From NCBI GenBank assembly GCA_014859465.1, contig JACUUF010000001.1:94719-158718 (forward strand): a DNA stretch of 64,000 nucleotides, given 5' to 3'. Origin of the DNA: Methyloprofundus sp. (GTDB lineage: Bacteria; Pseudomonadota; Gammaproteobacteria; Methylococcales; Methylomonadaceae). Positions 44,214 through 49,986 of this stretch are shown here, piece after piece. Position numbers and translations under genes: made by a program. The notes beneath the pieces were generated by a model. The model saw only the letters and a list, made by a program, of their open reading frames with translations. It was not told where the DNA came from and did not search any database. Position 1 is the first letter of the stretch, and every line of letters begins with the position of its first letter.

Positions 44214-44333
44214 GAATTGTTGACGGTATTAATAGGAAAGGGGTTCAAATCCCCGGGAGTGGGAAGAGTCCCTTAACACGCCAGCTTGATACAGCAAGGT
44301 AATAATATCCAAAGAGGTCAACATTTAAATATC
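44214..44333 (+). other. tRNA-like remnant and spacer
   Basis: Contains an isolated T-arm, GGGG-TTCAAAT-CCCC at 44240-44254, but no matching acceptor, D-arm or anticodon arm. Probably a decayed tRNA gene. Confidence 0.4.
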
Positions 44334-44410
44334 GGGCTACTAGCTCAGCTGGTTAGAGCACTCCGCTCATAACGGATAGGTCGCTGGTTCAAGTCCAGCG
44401 TGGCCCACCA
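44334..44410 (+). tRNA. tRNA-Ile2(CAT), lysidine type
   Basis: Anticodon loop CTCATAA, acceptor GGGCTAC/GTGGCCC, CCA encoded. The variable and T-arm GGTCGCTGGTTCAAGTCCAG matches bacterial Ile2 (read as AUA after lysidine modification) rather than Met. One mismatch in the anticodon stem. Confidence 0.78.
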
Positions 44411-44415
44411 TTCAT

Positions 44416-44501
44416 TCCTCAGTAGACAAACTGGTAAAGTCGCCGGACTGTTAATCCGGTGCCAAAAGGCTTTGTAGGTTCGAAGCCTACCTGGGGAGCC
44501 A
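44416..44501 (+). tRNA. Class II tRNA-Asn(GTT) with long variable arm
   Basis: Acceptor TCCTCAG/CTGGGGA with discriminator G73, anticodon arm CGGA-CTGTTAA-TCCG. The variable region holds a GCC-AAAA-GGC hairpin, which Asn tRNAs normally lack. T-arm GTAGG-TTCGAAG-CCTAC, CCA encoded. Confidence 0.8.
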
Positions 44502-44539
44502 AATACAATGACATCCTTATGTAATTAGGGGTTATTTAA

Positions 44540-44616
44540 TGGAGTGTGGCGAAGTTGGTTAACGCAACGGGTTTTGATCCCGTCATCCACAGGTTCGAGC
44601 CCTGTCACTCCTGCCA
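44540..44616 (+). tRNA. tRNA-Gln(TTG)
   Basis: Acceptor TGGAGTG/CACTCCT with unpaired U1-U72 (Gln tRNAs favour a weak first pair), anticodon arm ACGGG-TTTTGAT-CCCGT, discriminator G, CCA encoded. Confidence 0.88.
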
Positions 44617-44714
44617 AACATGCGGCAAAGCACAAAGTCGAGGTGTTTACATCAAGTAAGATGGCGGATTCGCGGTCGAAGCGTGCACTTATTTAAAAAA
44701 ACAAAGGAGTACTC

Positions 44715-44843
44715 ATGCGAAACAATGTTGACCTACCCAAGAATGATGGAAAATCACTTTCTAGTGAAGGTGCCGGTGAATATTTTTCACTGGATGAATG
44801 CCTGTGGAAGACGGTCGCTGCTAGCGAGGGGTATGGCGTATGA
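44715..44843 (+). CDS. 42-aa small protein inside tRNA array
   Basis: ATG 44715 behind a good AAAGGAG ribosome site; acidic 42-aa product (RNNVDLPKNDGKSLSSEG, then LDECLWKTVAASEG). No known family. It fills most of a 268-bp tRNA-free stretch (44617-44884), whose first 80 bp are GC-richer and may fold. Confidence 0.5.
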   Translation: MRNNVDLPKNDGKSLSSEGAGEYFSLDECLWKTVAASEGYGV

Positions 44844-44884
44844 TTTGCGCTCAAATTGGCGCCGGTTCAGGTGATTAAAGTAAC

Positions 44885-44961
44885 GGTTGCATAGCTCAGT
44901 TGGTTAGAGCGCGGCACTCATAATGCCGAGGTCCGTGGTTCGATTCCATGTGCAACTACCA
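44885..44961 (+). tRNA. tRNA-Met(CAT), elongator
   Basis: Acceptor GGTTGCA/TGCAACT, D-stem GCTC/GAGC, anticodon arm CGGCA-CTCATAA-TGCCG, CCA encoded. Lacks initiator features. Confidence 0.88.
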
Positions 44962-44967
44962 GATTAA

Positions 44968-45042
44968 CGCGGGGTATATCAGTGGTAGATGGCTGGGCTC
45001 ACAACCCAGAGGTCGGCGGTTCAAATCCGTCTCCCGCAACCA
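44968..45042 (+). tRNA. Initiator-type tRNA with CAC anticodon
   Basis: Shows all three initiator hallmarks: C1 opposite A72 (CGCGGGG/TCCCGCA), A11:U24 in the D-stem (TATC/GATG), and G29-G31 paired with C39-C41 in the anticodon stem (CTGGG/CCCAG). The anticodon loop is CTCACAA, so the anticodon is CAC (GUG codon, Val) instead of CAU. Discriminator A and encoded CCA are present, and the T-arm resembles fMet tRNA. By anticodon alone a scanner would name it Val(CAC). Confidence 0.85.
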
Positions 45043-45047
45043 TATAA

Positions 45048-45137
45048 GGCGAGTTGGCAGAATTGGCTATTGCACCGGTCTTGAAAACCGGCGACTCAGA
45101 AATGGGTTTTAGGGTTCGAGTCCCTAGCTCGCCGCCA
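45048..45137 (+). tRNA. tRNA-Ser(TGA)
   Basis: Class II; acceptor GGCGAGT/GCTCGCC, anticodon arm CCGGT-CTTGAAA-ACCGG, discriminator G, CCA encoded. Confidence 0.92.
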
Positions 45138-45151
45138 GTTAGAAGCAAGAA

Positions 45152-45244
45152 GCGGATGTGGCGAAGTTGGTTGAAACGCACTGGACTTAAAATCCAGTAC
45201 CCAAGTGGTAAACATCGTGGGCTCGAATCCCACCGTCCGCACCA
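45152..45244 (+). tRNA. tRNA-Leu(TAA)
   Basis: Class II; acceptor GCGGATG/CGTCCGC, anticodon arm CTGGA-CTTAAAA-TCCAG, CCA encoded. T-loop is CTCGAAT, with C instead of T54. Confidence 0.9.
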
Positions 45245-45253
45245 GATATAAAT

Positions 45254-45330
45254 GCGTCCTTAGTCTTAATTGGTAAAACAACGGATTCCAAATCCGTAAG
45301 ATGGTGGTTCGAGTCCACCAGGGCGTGCCA
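45254..45330 (+). tRNA. tRNA-Trp(CCA)
   Basis: Acceptor GCGTCCT/AGGGCGT, anticodon arm ACGGA-TTCCAAA-TCCGT, discriminator G, CCA encoded. Confidence 0.9.
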
Positions 45331-45335
45331 AATAA

Positions 45336-45423
45336 GGAAGATTGGCCGAGTGGTTAAGGCAACGGATTGCTAATCCGTCATTGAGAAATCGATGCAGTGG
45401 TTCGAATCCACTATCTTCCGCCA
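45336..45423 (+). tRNA. tRNA-Ser(GCT)
   Basis: Class II; acceptor GGAAGAT/ATCTTCC, anticodon arm ACGGA-TTGCTAA-TCCGT, discriminator G, CCA encoded. Confidence 0.93.
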
Positions 45424-45440
45424 TAAGTAGCAAAAAAGTG

Positions 45441-45469
45441 TTGATACAATAATATTACATGATATTATA
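45441..45469 (+). promoter_or_regulatory. Possible internal promoter in the array
   Basis: TTGATA (45441-45446), 17-bp spacer, ATTATA (45464-45469). A CTTGTG/CACAAG hairpin follows at about 45498-45514. It could re-start transcription for the distal tRNAs. Confidence 0.4.
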
Positions 45470-45557
45470 TATCCTATAGTAAAGTTTTGTAGAAAGCTTG
45501 TGAAAAACACAAGAGAGTCGGATACCTCATGATCGTGGACTCAATTATTTAATATCT

Positions 45558-45634
45558 GCGCCCGTAGCTCAACTGGATAGAGCATTGCCCTTCTAAGGCA
45601 AGGGTTACAGGTTCGACTCCTGTTGGGCGCACCA
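45558..45634 (+). tRNA. tRNA-Arg(TCT)
   Basis: Acceptor GCGCCCG/TGGGCGC, anticodon arm TTGCC-CTTCTAA-GGCAA, CCA encoded. Confidence 0.93.
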
Positions 45635-45635
45635 C

Positions 45636-45712
45636 GTCCCAATAGCTCAGTGGATAGAGCACCATCCTCCTAAGATGGGTTGTCGGGGGTTCAAATCCCT
45701 CTTGGGGCACCA
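45636..45712 (+). tRNA. tRNA-Arg(CCT)
   Basis: Acceptor GTCCCAA/TTGGGGC, anticodon arm CCATC-CTCCTAA-GATGG, CCA encoded. Confidence 0.92.
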
Positions 45713-45727
45713 TATTCGAGGCCTGTA

Positions 45728-45898
45728 ATGAAACCACTAGGTCGAAAATATTACAAAAGCAAAACCGGTGGGAAGCACAAAGTGAAAGTAGCCGGAAAAA
45801 CTTGCGCTTGGTGGATAAATATCATTTCACCAAACAAGTCTTATGAAAAAAGATTGGCTAAAAATGAAATAAAAGACATTCTGACTAATAGCCATTAA
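45728..45898 (+). CDS. Small basic protein, 56 aa, inside tRNA array
   Basis: Very basic 56-residue product (KPLGRKYYKSKTGGKHKVKV, then TCAWWINI) starting at ATG 45728, 16 bp after tRNA-Arg(CCT). Many Lys, Gly and aromatic residues suggest nucleic-acid binding. No family recognised. No strong ribosome site. Confidence 0.55.
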   Translation: MKPLGRKYYKSKTGGKHKVKVAGKTCAWWINIISPNKSYEKRLAKNEIKDILTNSH

Positions 45899-45905
45899 CA
45901 AGAGA

Positions 45906-46013
45906 TTTAATCCGCATCTAAAGAGATGTTAGACCAAGCCTGTAGGCCGCAGGCTAAACTCTCAACCCACACCCCCTTGAAATGGATTAGCGTCTCTCTA
46001 GGTGCGGATTAAT
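45906..46013 (+). ncRNA. Candidate structured RNA
   Basis: A closing stem pairs TTAATCCGCA (45907-45916) with TGCGGATTAA (46003-46012), extended by imperfect pairs (CTAAAGAGA with TCTCTCTAG). An internal hairpin AGCCTG/CAGGCT sits at 45937-45955, and there is a C-rich loop. No ribosome site or reading frame. No known RNA family recognised. Confidence 0.5.
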
Positions 46014-46021
46014 ATAAAAAG

Positions 46022-46097
46022 TATACGACATCACTTGCGACCTTATTTTACGCAAACCATTGATTTAATTAATTTTAATTTAAAAAATATACGACAT
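46022..46097 (+). repeat. Direct repeat TATACGACAT
   Basis: TATACGACAT at 46022-46031 and 46088-46097, each followed by CTTG and GCG at similar distance. Two copies 66 bp apart between the candidate RNA and tRNA-Arg(TCG). Confidence 0.5.
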
Positions 46098-46123
46098 GCT
46101 TGTGCGTTTTTTAATATTTATTT

Positions 46124-46200
46124 GCCCTTGTAGCTCAGCTGGATAGAGCAATGGTCTTCGGAACCAAAGGTCGGGAGTTCGAATCTCTCCAGGGGTGCCA
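46124..46200 (+). tRNA. tRNA-Arg(TCG)
   Basis: Acceptor GCCCTTG/CAGGGGT, anticodon arm TGGT-CTTCGGA-ACCA, discriminator G, CCA encoded. Confidence 0.9.
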
Positions 46201-46206
46201 ATTAAT

Positions 46207-46295
46207 AGAAGATAAACCAGAGGGGCTTCTGGCAACGCTTGGAAAGCGTTTGGAGTGAGAAATCGCTTGCGGTTCGAGACCGCTGTCTTCTGCCA
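46207..46295 (+). tRNA. tRNA-Ser(GGA)
   Basis: Class II; acceptor AGAAGAT/GTCTTCT, anticodon arm AACGC-TTGGAAA-GCGTT, discriminator G, CCA encoded. Confidence 0.9.
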
Positions 46296-46312
46296 TTCAA
46301 TAAGAGACATCT

Positions 46313-47056
46313 ATGAAAATCTTATTCCTTTCAGATACTCATAATCAACTAGCTTGCATTCAAGATTTGGACTTACCTGATTTTGACGTTATTTGTCACT
46401 CAGGTGATTTTACCAATAGAGGTGAGTTTATCGAAGTTGAAGCATTTACACATCGACTTCTGAGCATGAAAGCCAAAAACTACGTCATTATTCCTGGAAA
46501 TCACGAACTTGGTTTTGAAAAAAACAAAAACGAATGGCGTACTTATTTTGCAGAAAAAGGTATAACCTATCTCCAAGATGAAGAGGTCATTATTAATGGC
46601 CTTAAGTTTTATGGTGTACCTTGGCAAAGAGCTTTTTTTGACTGGGAATTCAACTTGCCGGACGGTTCAGATGAGCTAAAATCAAAATTTGACAACATTC
46701 CCAATGATGTTGATATTCTGTTAACGCATGCGCCACCTTACGGCATCCTTGATCAAGTTTCAAAGCATAAAAAACATCTTGGTGAGCGATTTCTTTTGAA
46801 TAAGCTAGAAACGCTGAAGAATCTAAAAATCAATGCGTTTGGCCATATTCATGAATCCGGTGGAATTTATAGAAAAAACAAGAAAAGCCCGTGGTTCATT
46901 AACGCCTCAATGATGGATAGCTTCCAACTCCCCTCACCCAGGCGAATTTATATTGCACACATCGATGAAGATGTAAAAACCCATGAAGAACAACTTAAAA
47001 ACTGCTGGGTTGAAAGTTTTGATGAAAATAATTTAGAGTTTTACAATAGCTTTTAA
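46313..47056 (+). CDS. MPPED-like metallophosphoesterase, 247 aa
   Basis: Calcineurin-like phosphoesterase. Metal-binding motifs in order: LSDTHNQ (residues 6-12), HSGDFTNRG (about 30-38), IPGNHELGF (about 60-68), LTHAPPYGILD (about 145) and FGHIHESGG (about 185). Such enzymes cleave phosphomono- or diesters; MPPED relatives prefer cyclic nucleotides or unknown diesters. It starts 17 bp after tRNA-Ser(GGA) and lies within the tRNA array transcription unit. No tag. Confidence 0.85.
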   Translation: MKILFLSDTHNQLACIQDLDLPDFDVICHSGDFTNRGEFIEVEAFTHRLLSMKAKNYVIIPGNHELGFEKNKNEWRTYFAEKGITYLQDEEVIINGLKFYGVPWQRAFFDWEFNLPDGSDELKSKFDNIPNDVDILLTHAPPYGILDQVSKHKKHLGERFLLNKLETLKNLKINAFGHIHESGGIYRKNKKSPWFINASMMDSFQLPSPRRIYIAHIDEDVKTHEEQLKNCWVESFDENNLEFYNSF

Positions 47057-47076
47057 GTTTAAAGGATTTCAAGTCT

Positions 47077-47415
47077 ATGGATATGCAAATAAAACCTTAT
47101 GAATCACCTGACCACAAGGCGAGACGATATCTCTATATCGGGGTTGCAAAAGCATTCAAATCAAACCCAATCAGAGCAAGGGAGATAGGGCTTGAAAAAA
47201 TAAAATTTATCGGTCAAAACATGTCAGACGACTTCATCTCAAAATGGGTTTGCATCTTAAGTGACGCCAGCAATAGAGAAGTTTTAAATATCTTAGTTAA
47301 AAAACATGAGCCTTATGAATCCTTAAGGCAAACATGCCCAATGATATTTGTATTAACTAAAAAAGAAATATTGGAGAGAAAAAAAGCATGGAAAAGAATC
47401 AAGTCAAAAAAATGA
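47077..47415 (+). CDS. Putative antitoxin-type partner, 112 aa
   Basis: Basic helical protein of 112 aa with no firm domain. It overlaps the downstream nucleotidyltransferase-like gene by 28 bp, an arrangement typical of antitoxin-toxin pairs. A regulatory or antitoxin role is inferred from the overlap only. Confidence 0.5.
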   Translation: MDMQIKPYESPDHKARRYLYIGVAKAFKSNPIRAREIGLEKIKFIGQNMSDDFISKWVCILSDASNREVLNILVKKHEPYESLRQTCPMIFVLTKKEILERKKAWKRIKSKK

Positions 47416-48044
47416 TAAGAGATATTGATGCTTTTTTTTCGATCTCAATACCTCAGACAGATGAAACATTAAATAGAGCATGGATAATTGTGGGCTCTCA
47501 AGCTATTCATTTTTCTCTTGAAGACATTACAAAAGACAATATATTGGGAATGTCTAATGAATTAGATCTATTCTTGATAAATACTCAAGACCCATTTAAT
47601 TCTAAACTGAATGATAACTATGGAGAGCTTGCCTCTTTTTTTGGAGAAGGAAGTTTTTATTATGAAACATTTGGAGTTTTCGCAGATCCGGTATCATTAA
47701 ATACCGCCATTTTCCCCGATGGATGGATGAATCGCTTAGAAAAAATGGCATTCACTGAAAATGCAAATGCTTACGCCCCAGATATTCATGATCTAGCTGT
47801 ATCAAAGATTTTTGCCTATATATTTCGATCTTCAGCCACAAGTGAATTTAAGCAGAGTAAAGACTACTCTTACCTTGAAAAGCTAAAGCAGTACCTGGAT
47901 CAAGATCTAGTGAAAAAAAGAATCCAAGAGGTTAATGATAAAAGAGTAACCAAAGAGATAAAATATAAAGCTCTTTTAAAGGCAGGCTCACTATTTAAAG
48001 AAGAAAATATTCATTCAGAAACGCATCAAACCGGAATGAATTAA
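47388..48044 (+). CDS. Nucleotidyltransferase-like protein (AbiEii/DUF6036-like)
   Basis: 218 aa. GSQAIHF (about residue 37) followed by a NELDLFL segment about 20 residues later resembles the G-S...D-x-D layout of DNA-polymerase-beta-type nucleotidyltransferases in the AbiEii and DUF6036 groups. The C-terminus is helical, with DIHDLAVSKIFAY as in those families. Related toxins add nucleotides to tRNA 3' ends. Placement inside a tRNA array is suggestive. Good GGAGAG site before ATG 47388. Confidence 0.6.
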   Translation: MEKNQVKKMIRDIDAFFSISIPQTDETLNRAWIIVGSQAIHFSLEDITKDNILGMSNELDLFLINTQDPFNSKLNDNYGELASFFGEGSFYYETFGVFADPVSLNTAIFPDGWMNRLEKMAFTENANAYAPDIHDLAVSKIFAYIFRSSATSEFKQSKDYSYLEKLKQYLDQDLVKKRIQEVNDKRVTKEIKYKALLKAGSLFKEENIHSETHQTGMN

Positions 48045-48048
48045 AAAT

Positions 48049-48123
48049 GGCTCGTTAGTACATCGGTTAGTATTCTGGCTTGTCACGCCAGTGAAAGGGG
48101 TTCGATCCCCCTACGAGCCGCCA
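48049..48123 (+). tRNA. tRNA-Asp(GTC)
   Basis: Acceptor GGCTCGT/ACGAGCC, anticodon arm CTGGC-TTGTCAC-GCCAG, discriminator G, CCA encoded. Begins 4 bp after the nucleotidyltransferase-like gene. Confidence 0.93.
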
Positions 48124-48361
48124 AATTAGCAAAAAAGGTGTAAGCGACCTTGATGACTGTCACAATAAAATGTGAGCTACAGACCCCTTTCATCTAAATG
48201 GTCAAGCAAAGCTGCTGATGCGTCATGAGGAATGCTTGCCGGTGTTCGAAACTGCAGTACGGCCCCAGATGCTGAATAATCCGCGTTAATAGATGAGGTG
48301 TAAGATTTTGCTCAAAATCAAAATTAAATGGATTCTAATTAATATAAAGTCATGGGCTTTC

Positions 48362-48505
48362 ATGATATTAAGAAACCCAAAAATGGCTTTATGCTTGATA
48401 GGAAAACATAAATTAGAATATTTCACCATGCTAGACACAATCAATTTTGAAGAAAAAGAAAAAATTGGGTCGTGCGTAAGATGCGGAAAAACCGTAAAGA
48501 ATTAA
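48362..48505 (+). CDS. Small CxxC protein, 47 aa
   Basis: From ATG 48362 (an open frame extends up to 48293). The end, IGSCVRCGKTVKN, looks like half of a zinc-binding pair, as in small phage proteins with a 'GKH....C.RCGK' layout. The 170-bp stretch before it (48124-48292) holds no gene I can support. Confidence 0.4.
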   Translation: MILRNPKMALCLIGKHKLEYFTMLDTINFEEKEKIGSCVRCGKTVKN

Positions 48506-48570
48506 TTCTGATACACTTTAAAATAGATACCATGATATATGATATAACATGACATAAGGCTCTAAAGTTT

Positions 48571-49365
48571 ATGAAAATTATCTCTAAATTTGAAGATTAC
48601 TATGATTTTTGCGGATACATTTGTGCAGATGAAAAAACCTGGCCGAGAGTCCTTAATCTTTCAGAAGCTCAACCTTTAAGAAAAGGACAGAGCTCACAAG
48701 TCATTCACAGAGCCTCTGTTCTAGCTAATTTAAATGCGGCTTATAAAGACAAAATAGGACTTGGTCGCGTTTATTACCATACAAACTGCACAAATATCGA
48801 ACGCCTTAACCTAAGTCGAAAAGAACGCCAAGCTTTAAAGGCAGCTCGAAATAAACACGACATTGACGGGAAGGCTTCCTTTGTTATTATTGGTGATAAG
48901 ATCTTTCCTTTTGTGACCTTTAGATTTAGCTTTAAGACATTTGGAGATAATAGTGTTCAAGATAAGCATATCTTTGCTTACGACTTAAAATTCGCTCAAA
49001 AAATCATCGGAACAGAAGAGAGTCACTGGAATAAGGATATTCAAAATCACTTTGCCGGAAAACAAAAGGAAGACTTGCTTAAAGCTGTTCGAAACTTAAC
49101 AAATGAGCCCATTGTCATATTCTCACCTTATGAAGATCCATTAATGAGCATGCCTGATAATTTAAGAATGTTGAGTGGTGCCAACATTAATGGCGTATTA
49201 AAAAGAGTTCGCTTCCATGAATACATGGAGCCTCAATTTGTCATGCAAGAAATAGACATGTGGCTCAATAAAATTAAAACCAATGAGACGATTATTGAAT
49301 TCAATAATTCACACAAGATCGAGTCACATGGCTTTAATAAAAAAACATCATTCCGACACAGATAA
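48571..49365 (+). CDS. Phage-type conserved unknown, 264 aa
   Basis: Begins MKIISKFEDYYDFCGYI, a start I recall from a family of hypothetical proteins common in phages and some bacteria; function unknown. Alpha/beta composition, no signal or membrane segment. Lies between tRNA-Asp and tRNA-Cys and has its own AT-rich upstream region. No tag. Confidence 0.6.
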   Translation: MKIISKFEDYYDFCGYICADEKTWPRVLNLSEAQPLRKGQSSQVIHRASVLANLNAAYKDKIGLGRVYYHTNCTNIERLNLSRKERQALKAARNKHDIDGKASFVIIGDKIFPFVTFRFSFKTFGDNSVQDKHIFAYDLKFAQKIIGTEESHWNKDIQNHFAGKQKEDLLKAVRNLTNEPIVIFSPYEDPLMSMPDNLRMLSGANINGVLKRVRFHEYMEPQFVMQEIDMWLNKIKTNETIIEFNNSHKIESHGFNKKTSFRHR

Positions 49366-49377
49366 GTTTTTCATTAT

Positions 49378-49451
49378 GCACTCATAGCAAAGTGGTTATG
49401 CAGTGGATTGCAAATCCATGTACCTCGGTTCGATTCCGAGTGAGTGCTCCA
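49378..49451 (+). tRNA. tRNA-Cys(GCA)
   Basis: Acceptor GCACTCA/TGAGTGC with discriminator U73 (a Cys identity base), anticodon arm TGGA-TTGCAAA-TCCA, CCA encoded. Last tRNA of the array. Confidence 0.93.
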
Positions 49452-49489
49452 CTTTTACCAATCAGGAGGTCGCTTAATGCGGTAGTATC

Positions 49490-49954
49490 ATGCAAACTAA
49501 AATCTTACAGATTCAACAAGCTATTGCACAGTCTTCACCTAGTACAAAAATATATCTAGGCTCTGACTCAATTGCAATCAATCGCAGAATGGTGGGCGGA
49601 TTATTCCGAATCGCCACGGTTGTTGTTCTTCATATTGATGGCTCAAAAGGCTGTCAGGTATTCTCGGTAAAGGTTGACCAAAAAGGTACCGATCATAATC
49701 TCGCTCGCCCTTTTAATCGAATGCTTGCAGAAACTTATGAAACATTAGCGATGTTTGAGAAAATCAAGGATTTTATTGGTGAGCGTGATATACAGATTCA
49801 CTTAGATGTGAATCCAGACGAGCAATACGGCAGTAATGTGGCAATTCAAGCCGCAGCAGGCCTTATCCTGGGTGTAACTCAAATACAGCCTAAGGTGAAA
49901 CCTCATGCTTTTGCTGCCAGTTGCGCTGCTGACCGATTCGTAAGAACAGCGTAA
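49490..49954 (+). CDS. RNase H-fold protein, YkuK/DUF458 type
   Basis: 154 aa. Features of the YkuK-like RNase H group: IYLGSDSIAI near residue 22, IHLDVNPD near 102 and a KPHAFAASCAADRFVR ending with acidic and basic residues of the active site. Predicted nuclease or RNA:DNA-hybrid enzyme; true activity of the family is not well known. An AGGAGGT site lies 20 bp upstream, closer to a minimal ATG-CGG-TAG frame at 49478 that could modulate translation. Confidence 0.7.
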   Translation: MQTKILQIQQAIAQSSPSTKIYLGSDSIAINRRMVGGLFRIATVVVLHIDGSKGCQVFSVKVDQKGTDHNLARPFNRMLAETYETLAMFEKIKDFIGERDIQIHLDVNPDEQYGSNVAIQAAAGLILGVTQIQPKVKPHAFAASCAADRFVRTA

Positions 49955-49957
49955 GCC

Positions 49958-49982
49958 TAAAAACCCCTTCAATAAGGGGTTT
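49958..49982. terminator. Bidirectional terminator
   Basis: AAACCCCTT / AAGGGGTTT hairpin between convergent genes ending at 49954 (+) and 49987 (-). Confidence 0.7.
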
Positions 49983-49986
49983 GTCA

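Noticed and set aside
43385..45737. Open frames of 60-98 codons on both strands across the tRNA array
   Set aside because: They are translations of tRNA genes (for example GLVQLAERLPCKQD-type runs) without ribosome sites.
45906..46013. Suppressor tRNA reading of the CTA in CATCTAAAG
   Set aside because: The flanking bases do not form an anticodon stem, and no T-arm is at the right distance.
48124..48292. Possible extra tRNA after tRNA-Asp
   Set aside because: A GTTCGAAAC T-loop-like string occurs but no acceptor or anticodon stem pairs with it.
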